This document shows, piece by piece, positions 20,276 to 28,163 of a DNA stretch of 64,000 nucleotides (its first letter is position 1; each line of letters begins with the position of its first letter). This DNA comes from an uncultured Acidobacteriaceae bacterium (GTDB lineage: Bacteria > Acidobacteriota > Terriglobia > Terriglobales > Acidobacteriaceae), in contig CAINJJ010000050.1 in the NCBI GenBank assembly GCA_903849645.1, forward strand, positions 28,025-92,024, in the 5' to 3' direction. A model generated the notes under the pieces. That model was not told where the DNA came from, searched no databases, and saw only the letters and a program-made list of their open reading frames with translations. The translations under genes were made by a program, and so were the position numbers.

Positions 20276-20520
20276 CCGGGGTCTTTGAGATCCAGTTCCC
20301 TGTCCAGCCGCGCGTGCAACCGTTCGCTGTAGCCCGCCGGCAGCTCAAACACCCGGTCGTCCGCCATCAGAACCACAACGTTGCGCGTCGAGTCCAGCAC
20401 CGCCGAGCAGATCTCGCACGTCTCCAGGTGCTTGTCGATGTCCGCGCGCAGGGCCGCATCCACCTCGCCATCGATATAGGCCGAGATGTGCTCCCACACG
20501 TGTTTGCAGTCGATCTTCAT
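20272..20520 (-). CDS. Zinc-binding anti-sigma factor (short, cytosolic)
   Basis: An 82-residue protein with HLETCEIC, the H-x3-C-x2-C motif of ZAS-type anti-sigma factors that hold an ECF sigma inactive until stress. It has no membrane helix, so it is a soluble anti-sigma of the RsrA kind rather than a membrane sensor. The ATG overlaps the sigma stop as ATGA, which is the standard coupling for such pairs. A first Cys (residue 5, DCKH) may add to the zinc site. Redox or metal sensing through the Cys/His site is plausible from the family, not shown. Confidence 0.88.
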   Translation of the reverse strand: MKIDCKHVWEHISAYIDGEVDAALRADIDKHLETCEICSAVLDSTRNVVVLMADDRVFELPAGYSERLHARLDRELDLKDPG

Positions 20521-21146
20521 TTGCCTAACCCAAACAGCCCTTTGCGCCGCGGCGCAAATCCCTTCAGTTGCGGAGCCAGCTCCCGCTGCAGCAGGGCCCG
20601 CGCCCGGTGCAGGCGGACCTTGACCGCCCCTTCTTGAATGCCCAGCGCCGCCGCGGTTTCGCGCACGTCCATCTCTTCGATGTCACGAAGCATCACAACG
20701 TTACGGTAAATCGCCGGAAGCCCCTCGATCGCCTTGCGCAGAATCGCGCCCAGTTCCTTCCGCTCCAGCTCTTCCAGCGGAATCTCCCGCCAGCTCGTCA
20801 AAATCGCCGGCGTGTAATCGCCGCTCTGCTCGTCGGTCTCCGCCTCCAGCGAGTCCTCCCGCCGGCTCGCCTGTTTGCGCAGCCGTCCCAGCCCCTCGTT
20901 GCGCGCAATCGACAACACCCACGTGCGAAACTGCGCATCGCCACGAAACAGGTGCAGGTTCTGATACACCTTGATCGCCGTCTCCTGCGCCGCATCCTCG
21001 GCCTCGGCTTCATTCTTCAAGAGGGAATAAAGCATGAAATAGATTCCGCGCTCCAGAGGCCGGATCAGGTCGTGAAACAGGTGCTTCTCCCCCGCAAGGA
21101 TGCGGCGGATGCACTCGGCCTCGAACTCGGGATTGGATGCGCTCAT
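20517..21146 (-). CDS. ECF-type RNA polymerase sigma factor
   Basis: A 209-residue group 4 sigma factor. Region 2 includes DAAQETAIKVYQNLHLFRGDAQFRTWVLSIARNEGL, and region 4 includes LPAIYRNVVMLRDIEEMDVRETAAALGIQEGAVKVRLHRARALL, the helix-turn-helix that reads the -35 element. I start at ATG 21146 (MSASNPEFEAECIRRI) because earlier codons add no sigma sequence, though no strong ribosome site is seen. It forms a coupled pair with the zinc anti-sigma gene. The nearby bufferin operon is a likely target but this is inference. Confidence 0.93.
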   Translation of the reverse strand: MSASNPEFEAECIRRILAGEKHLFHDLIRPLERGIYFMLYSLLKNEAEAEDAAQETAIKVYQNLHLFRGDAQFRTWVLSIARNEGLGRLRKQASRREDSLEAETDEQSGDYTPAILTSWREIPLEELERKELGAILRKAIEGLPAIYRNVVMLRDIEEMDVRETAAALGIQEGAVKVRLHRARALLQRELAPQLKGFAPRRKGLFGLGK

Positions 21147-21359
21147 CTGGCTCTGCGAGGGGCCAAAGCGGGACCACCGTGGCTCTCCCTGCCCCTTGCT
21201 TTGAACTATAGCGCGACTGCCCTTTGGACTTCGCGTCCGCAACATGCGCAGGCCGCCGGAAAGGCCGGCTCAGATCAATAGTCTGCAAGTTTTTCGCTTG
21301 CAACAGATTACTTTCACTCAAATTGCACTTTCCGCTGTACAATCTCCACGAGGAGACCC

Positions 21360-21701
21360 ATGGCCGGAGATATTCAACTTCAGTGCAGCGATTGCGGGCA
21401 GGACTTCACCTTCACCGCTGCGGATCAGGCGTTCTTTCAGGAACGTGGTTACTCGACCCCAAAACGTTGCAAGAATTGCCGCTTGGCAAAGAAGAACGAT
21501 CAGGGGGGCTCCGGCTACCGTTCGGCTCCAGCACAGGGTACACCTGTTATTTGCTCGGGTTGCGGCCAGCCTACAACAGTGCCTTTTGAGCCGCGTGGTG
21601 ACAGGCCGGTCTTCTGCCGCGACTGCTACCAGGCGCGCAAGGGCAGCGGTGGCGGTCCGGGCGGCGGTGGCGGAAGCTCCCGCGGGCGCGGCAGGTACTA
21701 A
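21360..21701 (+). CDS. Double zinc-ribbon protein with RGG-like tail
   Basis: A 113-residue protein with two CxxC...CxxC zinc ribbons: CSDCGQDFTFTAADQAFF through RCKNC, and ICSGCGQPTTV through FCRDCY. The tail is almost only Gly, Ser and Arg, like RNA-binding RGG tails. This architecture is a known but uncharacterised zinc-ribbon family in soil bacteria; a role in RNA or stress is only inferred. GAGGAG sits 5 nt before the ATG, and TACAAT at 21338 could be a -10 element, with no good -35. It is divergent from the sigma gene. Base use is less GC-rich at third positions than its neighbours in the first half. Confidence 0.8.
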   Translation: MAGDIQLQCSDCGQDFTFTAADQAFFQERGYSTPKRCKNCRLAKKNDQGGSGYRSAPAQGTPVICSGCGQPTTVPFEPRGDRPVFCRDCYQARKGSGGGPGGGGGSSRGRGRY

Positions 21702-21859
21702 ATCGTAGCGGGCTGGATTTTCAAGCAATCTCCGGCCCCGCTCGACGCTTCCATATTCCAGGCAGAGGCCTTTTGTGCGGTTGACCCACCAGGCTCAGGT
21801 CAACTTATCATTGCCGCTCGAGTTATGCCTGCTGAAATCAGCAATCAAGTCAGATTCAC

Positions 21860-21899
21860 AAAAGAGCGGGGCAGCGAATTTTCGCCGCCCCGCTCTTTT
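21860..21899. terminator. Bidirectional rho-independent terminator
   Basis: Arms AAAAGAGCGGGGC and GCCCCGCTCTTTT pair perfectly, with an inner GCGAA/TTCGC extension. Either strand reads a GC stem followed by TTTT. It lies 29 nt after the minus-strand C45-type gene and about 160 nt after the plus-strand zinc-ribbon gene, so it can end both. Confidence 0.9.
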
Positions 21900-21927
21900 G
21901 TCGTTCCAGCGCTCTTGGTCAGTCCGG

Positions 21928-23376
21928 TTACTTCTTTTCCCCAGCCGCAAACTGCGTCCACGGACCCGCCTTCATGTCCTTGAGAATCGGCTTCAGATAG
22001 ATATACTCCGGATGCGCCGCCAGAAACGGAGCCGCGATGAAGTCCTCGCCGCAAGGATGGCCTGCCCGCCCGATAAACGACAGATGGGCGGCCATCTCCG
22101 AGTCCGCCACCTTGCCCGTCACCGCTCCGCCCGGGTAATACGGCGCCCATTCCCACTCCGGCACCCCGCGCTTCACCGTATCCACGTGCCCGCAGAGCGA
22201 ACGCTCATCCGCCTCCGTCTTGCCCGAGTAGCTGTCGTCATGGTCTGCCATGAACTTCTCGGCCATTTCAGTATCGATGCGCCCCTTGGACTCGGCGATC
22301 TTCTTCTCCCAGGTCACGCGCCTCGCATTCGGCGAACTGCCCAGGTTGCTTGGGTCAAAGCCATCTGTCTCCGTCCTGATCAGGTCCGGGTCGCGGGGGA
22401 AGTTGGAGCTGACAAAGTAACCATCCTTCGAACGCCACAGCGGCGTGTTCTTCAAGCCCAGTTCCAGGTACGCAACCTCCCCGCTGTTGCGATCCCCGAT
22501 CAACCAGTCGTTGGCGTAGCCGCCGTTGTTGCCGTCCTTGATCAGCGCCACATATTCATCGATGGAGCCGCCATACTGCAGCGCCTTCCGCGAGCGCACA
22601 AACTCAGGCTTTCCGTTCGAGTCCCACCCCTCAAACTGCGTAATCGTGGTCTCCGTCACCATCAACCCTGCCGCATTCACCCCGAAGTCGTCCTCACTGG
22701 TAATCACGCCAGGCTCGCCATCCACCAGCATCCGGTGCCCCTTGGCCGGTTGAATATCAAAGATCACCGTCCACCGCTCTCCCTCGGCATAGCTTGACCA
22801 GTTGTTGTGCGCAATCACGATCTTTCCGCCCCTGGTGTAGCTGCCCGTGGCGATGAACGCCGAGCAGCGCCCCTCGGGCTTGATCTTCGGAGCGCCCGCC
22901 GCCTTCTCCTTCTTGTCCAGCCAGGGCACATAGTACTCCGACAGCTCCATCTCCCCGTTCAGCGCCACAATGTCCCACACATCGGCCTTCCCGCCCTTCG
23001 ACTGAACCCCTTTGGCGATTCCCGCCAGCTCCTGCTGATACTCCGGGTCAATGTGCGGCCAGAGCATGGTGCGCCCCGCCTCACGGTAGAACTGCCAGTT
23101 GCGCTTGGTGGCGTGGCGGCTCTCCAACTGCGTCACCCGCAGCAGGTCCTCAATCTCAGCCGAAAGCAGGCTGCCATGCTGAAAGCCAATCTGCGCGGGT
23201 GTGCCTTCCAGGTGCACATACGTCCACCCTCCCCGCTCGAAGCGGTAGCCGGGGTCTGTGCTGTTGGGGGTGGCAGTACTCGATGGCGCGCCAGTCGCGG
23301 CGGCAGGCAGAGTTGCAAGGGCGGAAAACGCGAAAAGAGCAAGCGCCGGAACGGCGCGGCGGAGCAGAGCAGGCAT
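21928..23376 (-). CDS. Exported C45/phospholipase B-like Ntn-hydrolase
   Basis: A 482-residue exported protein of the C45 (acyl-CoA:6-APA acyltransferase) / phospholipase B-like clan. After the signal peptide (to PAAATGA) comes a pro-segment with EGTPAQIGFQHGSLL, typical of the family, and then EGRCSAFIATGSYTRGGKIVIAHNNW; the Cys is the expected nucleophile that becomes the new N-terminus after self-cleavage before it. Such enzymes split amide bonds in lipids or peptides; the substrate cannot be read. I move the start to ATG 23376, which follows GGAGGAA by 6 nt. It runs towards the bidirectional terminator at 21860-21899. Confidence 0.8.
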   Translation of the reverse strand: MPALLRRAVPALALFAFSALATLPAAATGAPSSTATPNSTDPGYRFERGGWTYVHLEGTPAQIGFQHGSLLSAEIEDLLRVTQLESRHATKRNWQFYREAGRTMLWPHIDPEYQQELAGIAKGVQSKGGKADVWDIVALNGEMELSEYYVPWLDKKEKAAGAPKIKPEGRCSAFIATGSYTRGGKIVIAHNNWSSYAEGERWTVIFDIQPAKGHRMLVDGEPGVITSEDDFGVNAAGLMVTETTITQFEGWDSNGKPEFVRSRKALQYGGSIDEYVALIKDGNNGGYANDWLIGDRNSGEVAYLELGLKNTPLWRSKDGYFVSSNFPRDPDLIRTETDGFDPSNLGSSPNARRVTWEKKIAESKGRIDTEMAEKFMADHDDSYSGKTEADERSLCGHVDTVKRGVPEWEWAPYYPGGAVTGKVADSEMAAHLSFIGRAGHPCGEDFIAAPFLAAHPEYIYLKPILKDMKAGPWTQFAAGEKK

Positions 23377-23432
23377 CCAGGTTCCTCCAGATTTCCCTGA
23401 AGATACCACGGTGCCTCAATCGCCGCGAAACG

Positions 23433-25469
23433 TCAACGCTTCTTCGCCGGCTTCCCGGCAGCTTTCTTCGCTGCGGGTTTGGCCGCCTTCACGGGCTTGG
23501 CTGGCGTCGCCGCCGGCTTCTTCTTTCCCGCGGCAGGCTTCGCGGCCGGAGCTTTCGCCGCCACCTTCGCTACCGGCTTCGGCGCAGGCTTTGCCAGCCC
23601 CTTCACGGCAGCCTTGGCCGGTTTAGCCGCGCCAGCCGGGTGTGCCTTTTGCGTCGCGGGCTTGGCAGCAGGCGCATGCTTCGCCGCAGGTGCAGGTTTT
23701 GTTGCAGGTACAGGCTTGACCGCCGGCGCTGCAGCCGCCTTGCCCTTCTTCGCTTCGGCCGCAACTTTGGCCGGCTTCACCGGCGCTTCCACGGGCGCGT
23801 TCTTCCCGGCAGCCCCATGGCCCCTTCCGTGGAACGCATCTTCCACCTTCGCCGCAGCCACAGCGGGCGCCTTCTTTTCCTTGGGCGACGCCTTGGGAGC
23901 CCGCGACGGGGGAGGCGGAGGCGGTTCATCCTCGTCCTCCTCATCCTCCTCGGCATCCAGGTCGTCGTCCGCATCCAGCGGCTCGGTTTCGATAGCGATG
24001 TCCGAATCCAGATCCACCTTGGGCAGGCTCAGGCTCAGATCCAGATCATCATCGTCCCCGCCAATGTCGTCCAGGTCATCGTCGTCGTCTGACTCGTCCT
24101 CGGAATCCTCGTCATCATCAAACGAAGCCTCCTTGATCTTGGCCTCGGCGCCGCGCTTCGCCCGTGGACGCTTGATCGTCACCTGCGGCGGAGGCGCCGG
24201 CGGCGAGTGCGGCTCAAGGAACGCGCGAACCTCCTCCGGCGTCGTCAGCCTTCCATCAATCAGCTCCAGAAAAACCGAGTGCACAATCTCCGCATACCCG
24301 GCCAGCTCCGGCGTGATGCGCATCTCCTGCATCAGCGCATGAGGAATCCGTCCCCTGGTCTCCGGCCAGGCTTTCAGGAACTGGTTGAAGCGCTCCTTTA
24401 CGGCTGCATCCTTTGTTGTAAATCCAAGCCAGAGAATCGCTTCCGGATCATAGCTCATGAAAAGCTTGAAGCTCGTCGAAGGCGTCGCATTGTCTTTGGA
24501 CAGCAGCACCTTGGCAAATCCAGACGCCAGCGCATCCAGGCTGTTCCACTCTTGCACAAACCCAGGACGCAGCATCAGCTTCTTCAGCGCCGCCAGATCC
24601 TTGGCCGCCAGCTTCGCCGTCAGCAAATGCATCTGCGCCGCCGAAATGTCCGCATGAACCCCCTGCACCAGCAGCTCCACCGCCAGATCGTGCAGCGCCT
24701 TGAGCCGCTCCTCGTCCGCCTTCGCCGCGGTCCAGGCCGGGAACAGCACCTTCATCCAGCCCTCGGCCTCCAGCGCACGCAGAATCTTCAGCCCCTCTTC
24801 CTCATGGCCTATCTGCTCCAGTTCCTGGCTCCGCGCCTGTGCGGAGAGGTGCTCGATCACGCCCTCTTCCCGGGCATTGTCATAGCGGGTCCGGGTCTTG
24901 CTGTCGAACTCCCAGCCCAGCCGCGCCTGGTAGCGCGTCGCCCGGATCAAGAGCGACGGCTCCTCCAGAAACCCGTAATTCGACACCAGCCGCAGCGTCC
25001 GAGACTCGATATCCGCAGCCCCGTTCATGGGGTCCATCAGCAGCCCATAGGAGCCTTCATTCAGGGAGAGCGCCATCGCGTTGACCGTGAAGTCCCGGCG
25101 GCGCAGGTCTTCCTGGATCGAGGCCGGGTGGTAAACCGGGCTCCCCGGCTTGGGATACTCGCACCGGTGCGCGCTCACCAGGTCCACGCGGACGGTCCCC
25201 GGAAAGCACAGGTAAAGCGATCGCTTCTGTTCGTCCTGGCCCCAGACCTTGCCGCCCAGGCTCTCAATTTTGCTCTTGAGATTCAGTGCATCGCCATGCA
25301 CAGCCACTTCAAGATCGCGAACCGCGTGGCCGCTGGTCAAATCGCGAACCGCATCCCCGGTCAGGAACAGGATCGTTCCCGCCTCGCGGGCTGTATCGCG
25401 CAACTGTTGCAATGCGTGCTTCTGGTCGGCCGACAGCCGATTTTCCAGCAGATAAATGTAGTCCGGCAT
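23433..25469 (-). CDS. Poly(A) polymerase/CCA-transferase family protein with acidic and H1-like tail
   Basis: A 678-residue protein. Residues 1-450 are a class II nucleotidyltransferase like CCA-adding enzyme: LTGDAVRDLTSGHAVRDLEVAV (37-57), the third acid in RVDLVSAH (96), and RRRDFTVNAMAL (123 onward). Two signature spots are altered: the usual GG is GD, and the usual D-x-D is D-L-E. The last 220 residues are a low-complexity tail, first a run of Asp/Glu, then Ala/Lys/Pro repeats (PAKPAAKK style) like histone H1 or AlgP. The start at 25469 has AGGGAAA upstream. It may add nucleotides to RNA or be a non-CCA relative; the tail suggests nucleic-acid binding. Confidence 0.82.
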   Translation of the reverse strand: MPDYIYLLENRLSADQKHALQQLRDTAREAGTILFLTGDAVRDLTSGHAVRDLEVAVHGDALNLKSKIESLGGKVWGQDEQKRSLYLCFPGTVRVDLVSAHRCEYPKPGSPVYHPASIQEDLRRRDFTVNAMALSLNEGSYGLLMDPMNGAADIESRTLRLVSNYGFLEEPSLLIRATRYQARLGWEFDSKTRTRYDNAREEGVIEHLSAQARSQELEQIGHEEEGLKILRALEAEGWMKVLFPAWTAAKADEERLKALHDLAVELLVQGVHADISAAQMHLLTAKLAAKDLAALKKLMLRPGFVQEWNSLDALASGFAKVLLSKDNATPSTSFKLFMSYDPEAILWLGFTTKDAAVKERFNQFLKAWPETRGRIPHALMQEMRITPELAGYAEIVHSVFLELIDGRLTTPEEVRAFLEPHSPPAPPPQVTIKRPRAKRGAEAKIKEASFDDDEDSEDESDDDDDLDDIGGDDDDLDLSLSLPKVDLDSDIAIETEPLDADDDLDAEEDEEDEDEPPPPPPSRAPKASPKEKKAPAVAAAKVEDAFHGRGHGAAGKNAPVEAPVKPAKVAAEAKKGKAAAAPAVKPVPATKPAPAAKHAPAAKPATQKAHPAGAAKPAKAAVKGLAKPAPKPVAKVAAKAPAAKPAAGKKKPAATPAKPVKAAKPAAKKAAGKPAKKR

Positions 25470-25523
25470 TTCGTTTCCCTGCCTCTGCCGCCCGTTTTCT
25501 TTGCCAAGTGGCTGATGTTGCAA

Positions 25524-25764
25524 CGGTTACGGCGCAGCCTGCCAATGGTTGCAAAGCAGTACAGTAACACAAGTCAGCCCCCTTGGCTAGGCAACTCGCC
25601 ACCCTTGAAATACCCCTTTGGGGTAACTGTTTCATATACAAGGACTCCCCCCCCCAGTCGCTCCCGGAAGCTCCCCTTCCTTGTACCGTTTCAGGACAGT
25701 TTGCACCCCTTTTGCTGCATCTTCCGCCATGACCCAAGCCCGCTCCATGCGACAATTCTCACCA
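25524..25764. other. Intergenic region with poly-C tract
   Basis: About 240 bases between the divergent nucleotidyltransferase and DUF-type genes. It holds the small palindrome ACCCCTTTGGGGT (25612-25624) and a run of nine C at 25647-25655. Promoters for both genes should lie here, but I see no clear pair of boxes. Confidence 0.4.
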
Positions 25765-26283
25765 ATGGCCTCCGTGCGCAAGCCCGTGATCGTACGCAAG
25801 TTCTCCCGGGATTGGTCCGCCGGTTATGCCGGCGCCACACTCGGCCAAAGCCCATCCGAGCTTGAAATCCTCGACCTCGCCGGCAAGGTGCTCCGCATCG
25901 GCTGGTCCGAGGTCAAATGGGTCTGCTACGTCCGCGACTTCCCGGCCTCTTCCTCTGACCAGGCCAACCCCGAGCGCCTGCTTCACAAGCGCTTCTCGAT
26001 CCGCCCGCGCGCCCCCGGCCTCTGGCTCCGCCTCACCCTCACCGATGGCGACGAACTCGAAGGCCTGGCCGCCAATGACCGCTCCCTGGTAGACGGCGCG
26101 GGCCTGCTCCTCACCCCGCCCGACATGCGCTCCAACACCCAGCGCATTTACATTCCCCGCCAGGCCATCCAGACCCTTGAAGTCCTCAGCCTCATCGGCG
26201 CCCCCGGCCGCCGTCATGCCACCGCCACTCACCCCCGTACCGAGCAGCCCGACCTCTTCCCATCCGACGCCGACACGCCATAA
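25765..26283 (+). CDS. Conserved hypothetical protein (cytosolic, beta-rich)
   Basis: A 172-residue protein that I cannot assign. It opens MASVRKPVIVRKFSRDWSAGY and contains KVLRIGWSEVKWVCYVRDF, then a region like a small beta-barrel regulator (LTLTDGDELEG, QRIYIPRQAIQTLEVLSLIG). Similar proteins occur next to cell-surface genes in Acidobacteriota as I recall, without a role. There is no signal peptide. Three upstream in-frame ATGs exist (25729, 25747, 25765) and none has a good ribosome site; I choose the one nearest the conserved part. It is followed by a tandem repeat array. Confidence 0.6.
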   Translation: MASVRKPVIVRKFSRDWSAGYAGATLGQSPSELEILDLAGKVLRIGWSEVKWVCYVRDFPASSSDQANPERLLHKRFSIRPRAPGLWLRLTLTDGDELEGLAANDRSLVDGAGLLLTPPDMRSNTQRIYIPRQAIQTLEVLSLIGAPGRRHATATHPRTEQPDLFPSDADTP

Positions 26284-26316
26284 ACTGGCTGCGAAAAGCC
26301 GGTAAATTCCATCGAT

Positions 26317-26500
26317 GTGTCCGGGCACGACTTCACAGGCCGCGGAAAGACTCGATGGGAGGCACGAAGGGTCAGGGCCCGACTTCACAGGCCGCGGAAA
26401 GACTTGATGGGAGGCACGAAGTGTCAGGGCCCGACTTCACAGGCCGCGGAAAGACTCGATGGGAGGCACGAAGTGTCAGGGCACGACTTCAGTCGTGCCG
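26317..26500. repeat. 52-bp tandem repeat array (three units plus a partial)
   Basis: GACTTCACAGGCCGCGGAAA begins at 26329, 26381 and 26433, exactly 52 bp apart, with one or two changes per unit; a fourth unit starts at 26485 but switches to CAGTCGTGCCG. The array sits between a hypothetical gene and lpxD. It is open in one frame (the track's 26355 ORF), but that reading has no start signal and the period is not a multiple of three, so it is not coding. No spacer diversity, so it is not CRISPR. Confidence 0.9.
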
Positions 26501-26545
26501 TAAGCCCCATATAATCGAGCGGGCTTTAGCCCCTGCGGTATGCTT
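26466..26545. repeat. Dispersed palindromic intergenic repeat (copy 1)
   Basis: GGGCACGACTTCAGTCGTGCC is a near-perfect palindrome followed by GGGCTTTAGCCCC, another palindrome. The first part recurs, inverted, at 39066-39094 with one mismatch over about 27 bases. It looks like a member of an intergenic repeat family of this genome. Confidence 0.7.
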
Positions 26546-26636
26546 TTCAGGCTGTGTGCTCAAAAACCAACCTTTTCGGCAGCCAGTAAGACCGGGCTCA
26601 AATGCCCGGTGCAACCCTTCCGTTACAATTCCATTG

Positions 26637-27689
26637 ATGAACCTGGGCGAATTGGCAAGCAGGCTGGGCGCGGAGTTGCGCGGCGACCCGAGCCTTGAAG
26701 TGACGGGCGTCAAAGGAATTGAGGAGGCTGGCCCCACCGAGGTCACCTTCGTCGCCAACCCCCGCTATGCGGGCCTGGCCCGCAAGACCCGCGCGGCCGC
26801 CATCCTCGTCGAGCCGGACTTTCCGGAGATCGACGCCCCCACCCTCCGCCTCAAGAATCCCTACCTCGCCTTCTCCCGGACCCTGGCCCTCTTCTACCAG
26901 GCGCCGGTCTACGCCCCCGGCATCCACCCCACCGCCGTCATCGACCCCACCGCCGACATCGGCGAGGGCGCCCACATCGGCGCCTATGTCGTTGTCGGTC
27001 CAGGGGTAAGCCTTGGCCCCGACGCCACCCTCCTGGCCCATGTCGTGCTCTATCCCGGCGTCAAGGCCGGCGCCCGCTTCTTCGCCCATGCCCACGCCGT
27101 GGTCCGTGAAGCCTGCATCCTGGGCGACAACGTCACCCTTGAAAACGGAGCCATCATCGGCGCCGACGGCTTCGGCTTCGCCAAGAACGAGGACGGCCAC
27201 TGGGAGAAGATTCCCCAATCCGGGCCCGTTCACCTCGGCAATCGCGTCGATGTGCAGGCCAATGCCTGCATCGACCGCGCAACCGTCGGCGTTACCGAGA
27301 TCGGCGACGGCAGCAAGGTCGATAACCTCGTCCAGGTCGGCCACGGCTCCCGCGTCGGCCAGAACACGCTTATCTGCGCCCAGACCGGCCTCGCCGGCTC
27401 CTCCGTCATCGGCAGCAACGCCATCCTCGCCGGACAGGCAGGCGTGGCCGGCCATTGCACGCTCGGCGACGGCGTCATCCTCACCGCCCAGTCCGCCGTC
27501 TCTCACGACATCCCCGCCGGCAAGGTCATCTCCGGCTCCCCCGGCTTCGACAACCGCGTCTGGCTCCGCGCCGTAGCCATCTTTCAGCGCCTTCCGGAAC
27601 TGCTCAAACGCCTTGATCGCGTCGAAAAGGGCCTCGCCGCCAGGCCGTCCTCCGGAAGCTCCGCCGGCGAAGAGGAATACCGGAAATGA
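26637..27689 (+). CDS. lpxD: UDP-3-O-acylglucosamine N-acyltransferase LpxD
   Basis: A 350-residue enzyme of the third step of lipid A synthesis, moving a hydroxyacyl chain from acyl carrier protein to the amine of UDP-3-O-acylglucosamine. The N-terminal uridine-binding domain has VTFVANPRYAGLARKTRAAA and the body is a run of hexapeptide repeats (left-handed beta-helix), with VDNLVQVGHGSRVGQNT containing the catalytic His region. The ORF track starts in the tandem repeats; the true start is ATG 26637 (MNLGELASRLGAEL). The stop overlaps the next lipoprotein gene (ATGA). It confirms a lipopolysaccharide outer membrane. Confidence 0.95.
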   Translation: MNLGELASRLGAELRGDPSLEVTGVKGIEEAGPTEVTFVANPRYAGLARKTRAAAILVEPDFPEIDAPTLRLKNPYLAFSRTLALFYQAPVYAPGIHPTAVIDPTADIGEGAHIGAYVVVGPGVSLGPDATLLAHVVLYPGVKAGARFFAHAHAVVREACILGDNVTLENGAIIGADGFGFAKNEDGHWEKIPQSGPVHLGNRVDVQANACIDRATVGVTEIGDGSKVDNLVQVGHGSRVGQNTLICAQTGLAGSSVIGSNAILAGQAGVAGHCTLGDGVILTAQSAVSHDIPAGKVISGSPGFDNRVWLRAVAIFQRLPELLKRLDRVEKGLAARPSSGSSAGEEEYRK

Positions 27690-28063
27690 AGGCAAGCATG
27701 AATCTGCGCCATGGAATTCTGACCGCCCTGCTCGCGCCTGCCCTGCTCTGGGCCGCGGGCTGCCACTCCTATCACATTGAAACCACCGTCGAAAACCGCA
27801 CCGGCGGCGCTATCCAGTTGCTTGAGGTCGACTATCCCAGCGCCAGCTTCGGGGCAAACCGCCTCGCGCCGGGTGAGGTCTTCCCCTACCGCATTCAGTT
27901 GCGCGGCGATGGCCCCCTCAAGGTGCAATACACGGCCGCCGACGGCCATCCGGTGCAGATTGAAGGCCCCGCGGTGGCCGAACGCCAGGAGGGCGCCCTC
28001 AAAATCGTGCTCCTGCCTGAAGGCAAGGCCGAGTTCCATCCCGAATTGACGCCTAAACTCTGA
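27686..28063 (+). CDS. Small lipoprotein, unknown function
   Basis: A 125-residue lipoprotein with signal peptide and lipobox LWAAGC. The mature part starts HSYHIETTVENRTGGAIQLLEVDYPSASFG and is a single beta-sandwich-like domain with no motif I recognise. It overlaps lpxD by four bases, so it is co-translated and probably sits in the cell envelope. I see no lipid A enzyme features, so I infer only an envelope role. A second in-frame ATG at 27698 is an alternative start, but the overlap favours the first. Confidence 0.7.
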   Translation: MKASMNLRHGILTALLAPALLWAAGCHSYHIETTVENRTGGAIQLLEVDYPSASFGANRLAPGEVFPYRIQLRGDGPLKVQYTAADGHPVQIEGPAVAERQEGALKIVLLPEGKAEFHPELTPKL

Positions 28064-28163
28064 AATAATTCGGACATCCTCAACTTCGGCTGCGCCGGGG
28101 CCTCGGTTGTACTGCGACCCTCTGCCTCTGCCGATAAGCCACTTGCAGGCTCCACGGAGTGAT

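Noticed and set aside
21312-21343. Sigma-70 promoter TTTCAC/TACAAT before the zinc-ribbon gene
   Set aside because: The spacing is about 20 nt and the -35 is weak; kept only as a remark.
26317-26500. CRISPR array
   Set aside because: The units are contiguous 52-bp tandem repeats with no variable spacers and no cas genes nearby.
26355-26636. N-terminal extension of LpxD through the repeat array
   Set aside because: The repeats give meaningless sequence with no ribosome site; the family N-terminus starts at 26637.
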